DNA of 64,000 nt, from NCBI RefSeq assembly GCF_007896845.1, contig NZ_VOHS01000002.1, positions 124,001 through 188,000 of the forward strand, written 5' to 3'. The notes beneath the pieces are model-generated. The model ran no database searches and was not told the origin of the DNA. It saw only the letters and a program-made list of their open reading frames with translations. This document shows positions 7,702-17,404 of the stretch, piece after piece; the stretch's first letter is position 1, and each line of letters begins with the position of its first letter. Source of the stretch: Chitinophaga pinensis (GTDB lineage: Bacteria; Bacteroidota; Bacteroidia; Chitinophagales; Chitinophagaceae). The translations under genes were made by a program, and so were the position numbers.

Positions 7702-9501
7702 TTAGATTTTGCCGACTAGCAGTCGTTGTCCTATTTTAATATCAAATGATTCAAGGTGATTCCATTGTTGCAGCTGTTCTACTGTTATACCATAACGTTT
7801 GGCGATACCGTAGAGCGTTTCTTTTGTCTGCACTTCATGGTACAACGAGTTCCCTTCCCTGATCGGTCCTTTTGATTCTGACGGTGTTGCAGCTGGTTGT
7901 GTAGTAACTGGTTGTGCCGGGGCTGTTGAAGCAGGTGCCGCAGGTTTTGTTCCTGCAGGACTGGCTGGTTCTTCTGCCGGTGGTGTATTTGCCGGACGGG
8001 AAGTATTGACTGGCTGTGCAGGCGTCGTACTGGCAGGTGTCGTTGCCGGTGTTGTCTGTACAGGTGGAGCAGGCTCCGTATTAGAGGGTGTTGTATTTTC
8101 TGGTCTTGACGAGTAAACAGGTTGTGATGCCGCAGGCGTTGTCTGGGAAGGCGTTGTCTGGGAAGGTGGCGTAGCAGCGGGTGTTGTCTGAGCAGGTTTT
8201 GTCTGCGCCGGTGCAGATGGCTGTGTAGCGACAGGTTGTGTGGTAGCTGGTTTTGATGCAGCAGGTGTACCCTGTGCCGGCGTGCCGTTAGGTTTCACAT
8301 CTCCGATCTTTTTGAGATCATCCATCATACCTGCAGGAAGACCTCCCTGCGCAGCAGCCTGTTGCTGGCGGCGTTCTTCATCTGCCTTTTGCATGGCCAT
8401 TTCTTCCTGACGTTCTCTTTCAATCTCTGCTTTGACATCATCCATGATCTTTCCGGGATCCAGATCACCTATAGTAGGATCTTCGGGAGGCGGGTTTTTA
8501 CCCAGTTTAGGTGCTTTATTAGCATAGCCTGACAATGCGAGTCTTTCACCAGCTTCCGGCTCCTGTCCTTCCTTCATCTTATTGCGGCGGCGTAACCAGC
8601 GAAGCTGTATACCTTCTGCCTGTGCGATGTCATACATTGTTTCTCCGGGAGCAACGGTATGATAATCATTCTTTCCGGATTTAGCTTTCTTCTGTAAGAA
8701 GATGTAACTGTCTTTCTTCAGCGGATTATCATTCTCAAGATCATTGTAATGTACCAGATTTCTGAGTTTGATATCACGGTCATTGGCTACCTGAATCAAT
8801 GAAGTACCAGCCGGTACTACGATCACTTTACGATCATTGATCTGGAATATACCTTTAGGGGCATTAACAGCTGAAACGCCGGAAGGTTTAGTAGCAGAAG
8901 CAACAGGCGTTGTTGGTTTAACAGGTTTATAACCTACCATTTCTTCTCCTGTTTTGGCGCCGCTGGTACCTGCTTTGGTCACCCCTTCCCCGTCGAGAGT
9001 ATATTGCTGGAGATTATAATCTTCAATGAGTTTGATCAGCTGTTGTGGATAGGTTGTGCTGGTAGCATATCCGGCCTGTTTAAGACCATATGCCCATGAT
9101 TTGTAATCTTCTTCCTGAAACTGGAAAAGGAATGCATAACGGGGATTATTTCTCAGAAAGTCCGAATGGTCTTTATAAGAATCGGCGGCGGAGTTGTATT
9201 TACGAAAACATTCCTGACGGGCATCGTCGTCATATCGCACACTTTCGCCGGTCCAGTTATTTTTACATTTGATACCGAAGTGATTATTGGAGTTCTGTAC
9301 CAGCCAGCCGTTACCTGACTGTGTTTCGAGGATCCCCTGCGCCAGCTTGATAGACGCAGGTACGCCGCTGCGTTGCATCTCATCGATGGCAATATCCTTG
9401 AACTTCGCAATATATTGTTGCGTTGTCTGGGTTTGTGCCTTCAACAATGACATGCAGCCCAACAAAAAGCTGCACACTAAAACGGTTCTCCTTAGTTGCA
9501 T
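7702..9501 (-). CDS. Secreted LysM glucosaminidase (peptidoglycan hydrolase)
   Basis: The 599-residue protein has a signal peptide (residues 1-22, ending LLKAQ) and a glucosaminidase domain (about 28-175) with the catalytic-region phrase PASIKLAQGILETQSGNGWL. Such enzymes cut N-acetylglucosamine bonds in peptidoglycan. Two LysM-like peptidoglycan-binding segments lie around residues 215-320 (one is YHTVAPGETMYDIAQAEGI). A long Pro/Thr/Ala/Gln-rich linker (about 395-545) leads to a C-terminal LysM (YHEVQTKETLYGIAKRYGI). The linker is low-complexity and probably flexible. hpt lies 22 bases downstream. The exact bond cut is inferred from the family. Confidence 0.88.
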   Translation of the reverse strand: MQLRRTVLVCSFLLGCMSLLKAQTQTTQQYIAKFKDIAIDEMQRSGVPASIKLAQGILETQSGNGWLVQNSNNHFGIKCKNNWTGESVRYDDDARQECFRKYNSAADSYKDHSDFLRNNPRYAFLFQFQEEDYKSWAYGLKQAGYATSTTYPQQLIKLIEDYNLQQYTLDGEGVTKAGTSGAKTGEEMVGYKPVKPTTPVASATKPSGVSAVNAPKGIFQINDRKVIVVPAGTSLIQVANDRDIKLRNLVHYNDLENDNPLKKDSYIFLQKKAKSGKNDYHTVAPGETMYDIAQAEGIQLRWLRRRNKMKEGQEPEAGERLALSGYANKAPKLGKNPPPEDPTIGDLDPGKIMDDVKAEIERERQEEMAMQKADEERRQQQAAAQGGLPAGMMDDLKKIGDVKPNGTPAQGTPAASKPATTQPVATQPSAPAQTKPAQTTPAATPPSQTTPSQTTPAASQPVYSSRPENTTPSNTEPAPPVQTTPATTPASTTPAQPVNTSRPANTPPAEEPASPAGTKPAAPASTAPAQPVTTQPAATPSESKGPIREGNSLYHEVQTKETLYGIAKRYGITVEQLQQWNHLESFDIKIGQRLLVGKI

Positions 9502-9538
9502 TATGGTGAATTTAATGGGTGTGGTTAGTCTGGTAAGG

Positions 9539-10183
9539 TCAGCCTATCTTCCTTATGATCAGCAGACCGTCTCTGAGCGTGAGCAATAACTGTTCCGCCC
9601 TTCCGTCAGCCGCTACTTTTTCGCAGAAACTGATCATTGCTTTAGCGTTATTACTTTGTTTTGATGGTTCTACGAGTGTCTCTCCGTGAAAGAGCACATT
9701 ATCAGCAAGTATAAATCCCCCGGGGCGTATTTTATCCCATACCTGATCATAGTAGCGCTCGTAACCAGCTTTATCGGCATCTATGAATACCAGGTCGAAC
9801 ACTTCATCCAATCCATTTATTATATCAGCAGCCTTCCCGATGTGCATTTTGATTTTTTCTGACAATCCGGCTTCTTCAAAATAGCGGAGGCACATATCTT
9901 CTCTTTCCTCATTGATGTCGATAGTATGCAGGATCCCTCCTTCCTTCAGTCCCTGTGCGAGGCAGATGGCCGAATAACCGGTATATGTGCCTAACTCCAG
10001 TATACGTTGCGGCCGCAGCATATGGCTGACCAGGCTCAGGAACTGTCCCTGAAGGTGACCACTCAGCATATGTGGCTGGTCTACCTTCAGGTACGTTTCC
10101 CGGTTCAGACGCCTGAGCAGATCTGTTTCAGGGCTTGTATATCTTTCTGCAAACGTTTCTACAGCAGCAGGAATTATATCCAT
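9539..10183 (-). CDS. SAM-dependent O-methyltransferase, class I (caffeoyl-CoA OMT-like family)
   Basis: The 214-residue protein has the family's SAM loop ILELGTYTGYSAICLA, an acidic residue in HTIDINEE, and the metal-binding pattern FDLVFIDADKAGYERYYD followed by ADNVLFHG, where Asp and Asn residues coordinate a divalent cation in related enzymes. Bacterial members methylate small hydroxylated aromatics or tRNA wobble uridines (TrmR); which applies here is unknown. The ATG at 10183 is chosen because a promoter box covers the longer TTG-started reading. Confidence 0.82.
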   Translation of the reverse strand: MDIIPAAVETFAERYTSPETDLLRRLNRETYLKVDQPHMLSGHLQGQFLSLVSHMLRPQRILELGTYTGYSAICLAQGLKEGGILHTIDINEEREDMCLRYFEEAGLSEKIKMHIGKAADIINGLDEVFDLVFIDADKAGYERYYDQVWDKIRPGGFILADNVLFHGETLVEPSKQSNNAKAMISFCEKVAADGRAEQLLLTLRDGLLIIRKIG

Positions 10184-10197
10184 GTTGTATAATTTTT

Positions 10198-10206
10198 GCA
10201 AAAATA
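10198..10206 (-). promoter_or_regulatory. -7 promoter box of the O-methyltransferase gene
   Basis: Reads TATTTTTGC on the minus strand, 14 bases before the chosen ATG at 10183. Confidence 0.5.
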
Positions 10207-10219
10207 TGTCAATAAATCC

Positions 10220-10918
10220 TTAGAAGTTGGGACGCAGCTTATTGGTGGTATAGAATACCCTGAAGTATTCCACCACTTCATCCGCAGTATCAAAGAGTTT
10301 CAGCAGTCCGAGATCTTCCGGATAGATATTACTTTCCTTTTCCATCATAGTACTGCGGATCCAATCCAGCAACCCACTCCAGTATTCACGACCTACCAGC
10401 ACCATTGGTGTATCGGTCATTTTTTTTGTCTGAATGAGTGTAGCTACTTCAAAGAATTCATCCATGGTCCCAAAACCACCCGGCATCATTATAAATCCCT
10501 GGGAATATTTGGTAAACATGACCTTGCGGACAAAGAAATAGTCAAAGTGCATATTCTTATCGTGGTCAATGTATGGATTGGGGTATTGCTCATGGGGCAG
10601 TGTAATATTTACACCTACAGATTTCCCTTTGGCTTCCTGCGCACCTTTATTGGCAGCTTCCATAACGCCGGGGCCACCGCCGGTGATAATACCGAAGCCT
10701 TCTTCAGCCAGACGTTTGGCAATATCGTGTGCCAGTTCGTAATATCTGCTACCTGCTTTTGTACGTGCGGATCCGAATATAGAGATGCAGGGGCCAATTT
10801 TTGCGAGAGACTCAAAGCCATCCACGAATTCGGCCATGATCTTGAATATCTGCCAGCTGGAATGTGCTTTTGTTTCTGTCCAGTCTCTCTCTTTCAAATG
10901 CATTAAACGATCGTTCAT
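10220..10918 (-). CDS. LOG family protein (TIGR00730-type Rossmann fold)
   Basis: LOG proteins include cytokinin-activating nucleoside 5'-monophosphate phosphoribohydrolases. The two diagnostic motifs are present: GGGPGVMEAANKGA and the PGGFGTMDEFFE catalytic motif (PGGxGTxxE). The product is about 232 residues from the ATG at 10918; other in-frame ATGs exist upstream to 11059 and at 10903, and no promoter decides between them. The natural substrate in this organism is unknown; release of a base from AMP-like nucleotides is what related enzymes do. The O-methyltransferase gene follows closely on the same strand but has its own promoter box. Confidence 0.85.
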   Translation of the reverse strand: MNDRLMHLKERDWTETKAHSSWQIFKIMAEFVDGFESLAKIGPCISIFGSARTKAGSRYYELAHDIAKRLAEEGFGIITGGGPGVMEAANKGAQEAKGKSVGVNITLPHEQYPNPYIDHDKNMHFDYFFVRKVMFTKYSQGFIMMPGGFGTMDEFFEVATLIQTKKMTDTPMVLVGREYWSGLLDWIRSTMMEKESNIYPEDLGLLKLFDTADEVVEYFRVFYTTNKLRPNF

Positions 10919-11667
10919 TACTGAGAGTTGTTTGTTCAATAATTGGGCTAAAATACTGAAAAACTCACTGGTAACACGCCGGGTTACCCTATAAGTTATT
11001 GTCATAATAAGCGTTAATGCAGTCAATTTCTGTGCTGATCCGTAGTGGTGATACCGCATCTTTATACGGTCTGTATACCGGGATTCATGACAGCGAAAAG
11101 GGCAGAAGAGATATCAATTGGAGCAATAGCAATATAGGCAACGGTCAAAACCTTGCAGCAAAAGGGTATCCAATGGTTAGTTTAAAAAGAAGCAGGTAAC
11201 TTGAAAGAAACCCGCTTAACATTTAACACGTTATGAACATGTAGTTGCCGTTGTTTGACATACCACATAATTTTTATCCATAGCTGGCCATAACGCATAA
11301 CGTCAATGCTTTTGTTCCCTTCCAAGTTTAGTGATGTAATAATTGTTGCCTGCAATAGCAGTCGTGTACACAGTACAGTGTTTTCATATAACGTGGTTTA
11401 GTTTCTCTCACTGGCCCCTTGATTGGGGAGAGGGCCAATTTTAACTTAAAATACAGATAATCTTTCGGAATTCCTAACAAGATAATTACGAATCAGGAAT
11501 TCGGAATGCTGATTAATAGATGTTTCGAAGATAATATTAGCAGACAACGATAATAGTTCAAAAAAAGAGGTGCTTCTGTGAAGAAAGCACCTCCTTTTAT
11601 AAGACATTAATAATTATTCAATATATTAGTTGCATCAATACTGACAGCATGACGATCCCTGATCTTT
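10919..11667. other. Intergenic stretch without a supported gene
   Basis: No convincing coding frame is visible. The reading 11017-11199 (+) has no family likeness and lies on the opposite strand to the flanking genes. A small hairpin (TGGCCC 11412-11417 with GGGCCA 11432-11437) and near-palindromic GGAATTC-containing sequence around 11467-11505 are the only structures noticed besides the terminator at its right end. It should contain the LOG gene promoter. Confidence 0.5.
11567..11593 (-). terminator. Terminator of the outer-membrane barrel gene
   Basis: GAGGTGCTT (11567-11575) pairs with AAGCACCTC (11585-11593), and on the minus strand a run of seven T follows. Confidence 0.75.
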
Positions 11668-12249
11668 TTACAGTCCTAAGGATGCGCCTACGCGCAGAAT
11701 CAGTCCATTCTGATAGGGCGATCTGCTGTCCTGCAATACGTCGTATAAAGCCATTATGCTGAAAGAAGCCCGTTCACCCAATGGTTGTGAGTAACCACCA
11801 CCCATTAACAGGCTGGGTACACCATAACTGTCTTTTACGGTTGTTTTCGGATCGGTGTCGTAATAGGTGCTTTTCAGGCTTACGTAGTTATATTCCGGCT
11901 GAACATGCACAAAGATAAAATCCAGCGGATATACACGGCCCCATAAGCCGCCACCAAATATGCTGTATTGATTGCGCTGACCTGTATTACCATAGTAATC
12001 ACGGAAACGCTCAGATCCATATTGTGCGTTAATCGCCAGACCAGCCGCAAACAACTGTGACATACGGTATCCTATCAGGGGCGACACGTTAATATTGGTA
12101 TAATCTCCGAATGATAAGCCCAGAGAACCTCCGATAATCAAACGGGATGCGTCAAAACTTTTCTTCCTTGTGGTGTCTGTTTTATAATACTGCGCCTGCG
12201 TCAGTTGAGCGGCTGATAACAGTAAAATACATAACAGTAAACGTTTCAT
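11668..12249 (-). CDS. Predicted outer-membrane beta-barrel protein
   Basis: The 193-residue product starts with a signal peptide (MKRLLLCILLLSAAQLTQAQ). The rest alternates polar and hydrophobic or aromatic residues with many Gly and Tyr, as in small outer-membrane barrels (for example LIGGSLGLSFGDYTNINVSP, RVYPLDFIFVHVQPEYNYV), and ends LILRVGASLGL. No enzyme motif is seen. The start at 12249 is chosen because it begins the signal peptide and follows an AAGGAG-like sequence. Its function is unknown. It has its own terminator. Confidence 0.65.
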   Translation of the reverse strand: MKRLLLCILLLSAAQLTQAQYYKTDTTRKKSFDASRLIIGGSLGLSFGDYTNINVSPLIGYRMSQLFAAGLAINAQYGSERFRDYYGNTGQRNQYSIFGGGLWGRVYPLDFIFVHVQPEYNYVSLKSTYYDTDPKTTVKDSYGVPSLLMGGGYSQPLGERASFSIMALYDVLQDSRSPYQNGLILRVGASLGL

Positions 12250-12334
12250 AGTACTGCTCCTTTTAAATGGTTTTATCATCAATCAAAAAATCTGCTGTTC
12301 TCTATATTGTCCGGACCGGACTGCTGATCAGTCA

Positions 12335-12365
12335 GGAAGAACGACACATTAATTGTGTCTCTTCC
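12335..12365 (-). terminator. Possible terminator of the type B cargo/PorP operon
   Basis: GGAAG/CTTCC and an inner GACACA/TGTGTC stem form an interrupted hairpin 70 bases after the PorP/SprF stop. There is no clear T-run on the minus strand, so this is a weak call. Confidence 0.35.
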
Positions 12366-12434
12366 TCTTTAACAGCTTTAGGGCCTTCTAAGTTCTCTAT
12401 AAAATTATTTCCTGTAAAACGGGTCAGGGGCAGT

Positions 12435-13460
12435 TTATTTAAACGAAGGACAAATAACCGATCTGCGGCCTCCTGAGAAGCTACGGTTTGGATAAAGTCC
12501 GGTGTACACAATACCTATCTCATAAGCGCCACGGCGACCATTGAACTGGGCCAGTGAGGATGTGGTAGCATCGTAGCTGAACATGATCTTTACACTTTTC
12601 AGCTCATATCCTACCAGAAATACGGCCGCGTCTTTCATACGATAATACGCGCCTCCATACAGCTGGCTCTCACCATCACCGGAAAGATTATAAGCCAGAT
12701 TACCACCAAATACCGTTTCTGTTGCACCTGCCTGTCTGCCATAATAAGCAGAAGGATTCAGGATCACCATATCACTCATCTTTATACTGGCGTTCAGGAA
12801 CCCTATATAACGACGGGGAATCTGGTTGTTACCCTCATAGAAGGATTCTCTTGGAGTATTCACATGTTGTGCAGAAAATCCGGCATTGATGTAAATGTTA
12901 TCTGTCGGGAAATAAGCGTAGTTCATACCCACCTGCATATCAAAGTAGCCAATGCTGGTCTGGCTGAAAGGCTCTGCAGTAGGTACCTGTGCGTCAAAGA
13001 ACTTACCATTCCACTGATCACCGAAGGTCAGTTTGGAGACATCTACCCTTTTACTGGCGGATCCTACATTGAAACCAAGCGATAACAGACTGCTCTGTCC
13101 GAGCAACTGGTGATACGCAATGGAACCATATACTTTGGTAGAGGTCAGGTTACCACTACCGGCCACGTCTCTCAATATCACCCCTCCTACACCTAACCAA
13201 CCGTATTCCAGTCTGTCGCGGAATAGCTGAAAGTCGCCAAAGGCCGACATTGTTTTATAAGGCACCGGGATACTGGACCACTGGTTACGGTAGTTCACAC
13301 CAAGACGGTAGTTTCCGTCCGGAATGAATCCCGTATTGGCAGGGTTGGTAGTAAGCGGAGAGTTGAAGTACTGCGAAAAGTGCAGATCCTGTGCATGACT
13401 CTCCAATGCTGCGGCTAACAACATCAAACAACCGGCGATATGTTTTAAAATATGCTTCAT
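12435..13460 (-). CDS. Type IX secretion system membrane protein, PorP/SprF family
   Basis: The 341-residue protein has a signal peptide (about residues 1-23, ending ESHAQ) and the family's opening LHFSQYFNSPLTTNPANTGF, then an outer-membrane barrel pattern with GVNYRNQW and a C-terminal YEIGIVYTG strand. PorP/SprF proteins sit in the outer membrane; F. johnsoniae SprF is needed for export of SprB, a type B cargo. The gene begins 4 bases after the stop of a type B cargo gene, so the two form an operon and probably a cognate pair. The family is clear; pairing is inferred from position. Confidence 0.9.
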   Translation of the reverse strand: MKHILKHIAGCLMLLAAALESHAQDLHFSQYFNSPLTTNPANTGFIPDGNYRLGVNYRNQWSSIPVPYKTMSAFGDFQLFRDRLEYGWLGVGGVILRDVAGSGNLTSTKVYGSIAYHQLLGQSSLLSLGFNVGSASKRVDVSKLTFGDQWNGKFFDAQVPTAEPFSQTSIGYFDMQVGMNYAYFPTDNIYINAGFSAQHVNTPRESFYEGNNQIPRRYIGFLNASIKMSDMVILNPSAYYGRQAGATETVFGGNLAYNLSGDGESQLYGGAYYRMKDAAVFLVGYELKSVKIMFSYDATTSSLAQFNGRRGAYEIGIVYTGLYPNRSFSGGRRSVICPSFK

Positions 13461-13464
13461 ATCA

Positions 13465-16400
13465 TCATCTTAACAAGGTTACGCTTCCATTCTTTGTGGC
13501 TGAAGTACCATCACTAAACTCTACGTTGATCACAAATGCATAGGCGTCCATAGGTTGAAGCGATCCTTTGAATGTTCCGTCCCATCCTATTAAAGCGTCA
13601 TTTGTTTCAAATACCATCTGTCCCCAGCGGTTATAGATCTTCATATTAAACCTGGAGATACCAAACCCTTTTACCAAGAAAACATCATTAACTCCATCTC
13701 TGTTTGGCGAGAATGCTGATGGAATATCAAACAACGGTATTACGATAGCACTCACCTGCTTGTGGGCTGTATCCGAACAACCCGCGCTGTTTGTGGATAT
13801 AAGATATACATCATATACACCGGTCCTGTTGTATTGGTATACAGGATTTACTGCTGTTGAACCATCACCGTCTCCAAATTCCCAAAGGAAGCTGATGGCG
13901 TCCGGAGAAGACTGGTTATTGAAAGTAGTTGGCGTATTCTCTGTCGGCGTTGTTGGTGAATAGGTAAAGTCTGCTGTTGGCGGAGCAAATACAGTGATCA
14001 CCATCGAGGTATCATCTGTTCTGTTACAGGTGTTGTTATCCACCGCCTGCATAGTTACTGTATACACACCCGGTGTATTGTACGTATGCACCGGATTGAT
14101 ATCAGTAGATGTACCACCGTCACCGAAAGTCCAGCTGAATGTTTCACCTCCGCGAGTAGTATTCTGGAACTCGATAGTGGCTGGTACGCAGGTGCTGTCA
14201 GGCGCTATGAAAGATGCGCTTACATTCGCAGCCACGCGTAATGGTACAGTGTCTATTTCCGGTGAGTTACAATAGTTGGTATCTACCAATGTCAGTGTGG
14301 CATTATACACACCTTCTGCCTGATACCGGTGCAGATACGGGAAGTCATCCGGACCTACTTTTACGGTTGGTGTACCATCTCCAAAGTTCAGTTCAAAAGA
14401 AGTCGATGTAAATGGTCTTGCCGGGAGCGGCGTTGAGGTGAAGGTAAACTGATAGCTCAGCGCTTCACATGGCGGCTGACGTACAGCATCCATGTCAAAG
14501 TTCGCACGGTCTGTACGGATCCGTAGATCCAGAACAGCAGTATCACATCCGTTACAGCTGGCAGGATCACATTTGATCAGTGTAACCCTATAGTTGCCGG
14601 GATCATTATAAGTGTGACGTGTTGTATCGGCGGTACCTACTACCGGAGCGGAACCGTCACCAAAATTCCATGTCCATGTCTGCGCTGGTGTACCAGTTGT
14701 ATCGATGAACTCAATGGTAGCTGGTACGCAATAGTTTGTTCTTCTCTCCAGTGTTTTGATACCTGCTTTTACACCATCCAGATTAAAAGCGATCTTAAGT
14801 GCTCCAAGGTTACAATTTGGTGGTGCAGTAGTTGCATATGCGCCCGGTGTAGTCGGATAACGCGGTCTGAAACCTGACTCAGAAGTAGGGCACCATGCGC
14901 AGATTCCCTGATAAATCACACCATTGCGGTCGAAACGGCTGGTACCACCATCTACGTGTTCGTAGGTACCATTACCTCCGAAGTAGCTACCAAACAGAAT
15001 GTCTGTTGCATCACGCTGTAATACGAAGAAGTAAAAATCCTGTGTATCTGTTGTACGCTGTAATGGATTTTTCAATGGCAGTCCGCCTGTATTTGAGTTC
15101 GGATAATGCAGCTGTATATCAATACCGCCACCCCATCCGGATACATACACATTTTCGCAACGGTCTACGAGGAACGCCACCGGAGAAATACTTGGTGTCG
15201 AAGCTGCTTTACCGAACGTCGTAGAGTATACGAAAGCGGAAAGATTAGGTTGCAGCTTTGCTATAAATTGTCTTGAATCGTTATTATAAAATGTTGCAGT
15301 ACCTGCTGGTTGTACAATAGGCCATGTACCTTCAGTTGTACCCATCACGTAAACAAAACCGCGTGAGTCAAGCTGAATACCATATACCTGATCTGCAGCA
15401 ACAGTATTGGCGCCGAGGTAAGTGCTCTGCAGCAATGTAGTTCCATCACCGCTGACATGCGCAATAAAACCATCACAAATACCACCACGATAAGTCCCAT
15501 ACAAAGGATTACCTCTTATCGGGAAGTTGTTACTTGCCGTACCACCTGCCACATATACGGTATTCGTTCCGTTCAGTGCGAGCACATAAGCGGCATCTTC
15601 TCTGCTACCTCCGATATAACTTGCCCATAAGAGGTTCGCACAGTTCTGATCTATCTTCAGCAATACACCATCCTGTATACCACCAAAAGTTGCCTGAAAA
15701 ACACCAGCTGTCACAGGGAATCTGTCAGAACGCGTACAACTGGCAACGTAAATATTTCCATCACCATCTATCACCACTTCACTACGGGCATCATCTCCAT
15801 AGTTGCGCAACAATACAGAAGCGCCCAGAGTTCTGTCTTCGCGTATATTCATACCATCATCTCCCGGACTGGCAACAATCATAGAACCGATAATACCGGT
15901 ACCTGTTGCATTCAGTTTTGTGACAGCAATATCCCATCCCCCACGCGAACCTACCAGTGTAGGTTGTCCGCCATTAGGTCCCGGATAGTTACCTGAATTC
16001 GTCCTTCCGGAAATCACGAGGTTACCTGCAGGATCTACAAACAGACTATGAGGCTGTTCTTTACCACCACCACCGATATAGGTAGCATAAATCAGATTAC
16101 GTCCGTTGGAGGAGAACTTACTGATACCGATGTCAAATCCGCCGTTGGCATAAGTGCTCTGTACAGCTCCCGGCGTAACCGGATAACCGACATTGAACAC
16201 GATACCACCACCGTAGAAATTACCTGCACCATCATAGGTAGCGGTAAAGCCCCAGTTGTCAGCAGTTGAACCGGATACGGTAGAGAAGATATAAGAAGGA
16301 TCGATGATCAGAGGATAATTCTCATCATACTTACCGGATACTTTAAAACGCAGTTTCTGACCATTCAGCACATAAGACACTTTCACGGATACACGCTGAT

Positions 16401-17154
16401 TATCAATATACTGATATGCAAAAGGCATCTGTTCTGTAACAGTACCTACTGAAGTTGTAATGATCAGTTGTTCTTTTTTGATTTCCAGTTTATCTGCACC
16501 GGTGTATTGTAGTTGTATCAGGGAAGGATCAGCGCCTGGCTGCACAATCAGATCATATTTCAATACGGAAGATTCTGAATAGACCTGCATATCAATACCG
16601 GGATACAAGCCTTTATAATTTACCAGCTGATAAGACCTGACATTGGACTGCCATTTTGTAGGATCATTACCGATAAAGTAATTGAAATAAGTTTCGGAGG
16701 CTTTTTCCGCAGAAATTTCAGGATTACCTGCATTCAGAAATGTCACTTCATAAGCATGTCCACGCACGGTGGGAACGGGCACGTCAACATTCTCACTACC
16801 GGAGTTCTCAGTGCTGCTGGCAGCGGCTGTAGTACGCGCGTTGTCATTCCGCGGCGCCGGGTCATGTTGCCAGGTCGTATCGCCATGGGAATGACCATGC
16901 ATTTTTTCGGCGAGTGCATAACGCTGCTGTTTATCCTGCAGCAGAAATGTAAAACCAGTGCGCTTCAGGAAAGCAGCGCCTCCGCCCATATCAGTCTTAT
17001 AAAGGAAATCACCATTCCACTGTCCTTTATTTTCTGTGAACTGAAGCGGTTTATTATCGTAAAATTCCTGTACCTGCGCCTGTGCACTAGCCGTCACGCC
17101 TGTAAAAAGCGAAAAAAGGAAAGCTAAGCAGCCTATAGGGAAAGTAAAATTCAA
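13465..17154 (-). CDS. Giant secreted PKD-repeat protein with T9SS type B (gliding motility-associated) C-terminus
   Basis: The 1,229-residue product begins with a signal peptide (cleavage near SAQAQ). The first half has an N-terminal domain common in Bacteroidota surface proteins, then SBBP-like beta-propeller repeats (for example GFDIGISKFSSNGRNLIYATYIGG). Residues about 800-1140 hold several PKD modules with the WNFGDGS, WTFGDGG and WEFGDGD signatures. The last ~85 residues form the type B sorting domain: IPSAFSPNRDGVNDVFLV, YNRWGQMVFE, GWDGTFKG and a final GSVTLLR. It is probably an extracellular or surface-bound adhesin-like protein exported by T9SS. It is cotranscribed with the PorP/SprF gene. 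The ligand is unknown. Confidence 0.88.
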   Translation of the reverse strand: MNFTFPIGCLAFLFSLFTGVTASAQAQVQEFYDNKPLQFTENKGQWNGDFLYKTDMGGGAAFLKRTGFTFLLQDKQQRYALAEKMHGHSHGDTTWQHDPAPRNDNARTTAAASSTENSGSENVDVPVPTVRGHAYEVTFLNAGNPEISAEKASETYFNYFIGNDPTKWQSNVRSYQLVNYKGLYPGIDMQVYSESSVLKYDLIVQPGADPSLIQLQYTGADKLEIKKEQLIITTSVGTVTEQMPFAYQYIDNQRVSVKVSYVLNGQKLRFKVSGKYDENYPLIIDPSYIFSTVSGSTADNWGFTATYDGAGNFYGGGIVFNVGYPVTPGAVQSTYANGGFDIGISKFSSNGRNLIYATYIGGGGKEQPHSLFVDPAGNLVISGRTNSGNYPGPNGGQPTLVGSRGGWDIAVTKLNATGTGIIGSMIVASPGDDGMNIREDRTLGASVLLRNYGDDARSEVVIDGDGNIYVASCTRSDRFPVTAGVFQATFGGIQDGVLLKIDQNCANLLWASYIGGSREDAAYVLALNGTNTVYVAGGTASNNFPIRGNPLYGTYRGGICDGFIAHVSGDGTTLLQSTYLGANTVAADQVYGIQLDSRGFVYVMGTTEGTWPIVQPAGTATFYNNDSRQFIAKLQPNLSAFVYSTTFGKAASTPSISPVAFLVDRCENVYVSGWGGGIDIQLHYPNSNTGGLPLKNPLQRTTDTQDFYFFVLQRDATDILFGSYFGGNGTYEHVDGGTSRFDRNGVIYQGICAWCPTSESGFRPRYPTTPGAYATTAPPNCNLGALKIAFNLDGVKAGIKTLERRTNYCVPATIEFIDTTGTPAQTWTWNFGDGSAPVVGTADTTRHTYNDPGNYRVTLIKCDPASCNGCDTAVLDLRIRTDRANFDMDAVRQPPCEALSYQFTFTSTPLPARPFTSTSFELNFGDGTPTVKVGPDDFPYLHRYQAEGVYNATLTLVDTNYCNSPEIDTVPLRVAANVSASFIAPDSTCVPATIEFQNTTRGGETFSWTFGDGGTSTDINPVHTYNTPGVYTVTMQAVDNNTCNRTDDTSMVITVFAPPTADFTYSPTTPTENTPTTFNNQSSPDAISFLWEFGDGDGSTAVNPVYQYNRTGVYDVYLISTNSAGCSDTAHKQVSAIVIPLFDIPSAFSPNRDGVNDVFLVKGFGISRFNMKIYNRWGQMVFETNDALIGWDGTFKGSLQPMDAYAFVINVEFSDGTSATKNGSVTLLR

Positions 17155-17404
17155 CGGAGTAGATTTAAAATGTTTATTCCTAGTTCTTTATCACTATTAT
17201 AATACGTAATAACGCAGACGACGGTACATTTGTTACCGCAATAACAGCGCCAATTCACTTTGCAATGCAGTTTGCAGTTCATCTTTGTAGTATCATCCCC
17301 AAAAACACCGGCATTAATATAGATGGCGGAAACGTGCCGGAGTTTAAAAGAAGTCTATATACTAATTAACCGGGGCGCATTTGAATAATAAACGTAAAAG
17401 TGGC

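Noticed and set aside
11017..11199. 60-codon plus-strand frame
   Set aside because: No recognisable domain, no promoter box, and it overlaps the likely upstream region of the LOG gene.
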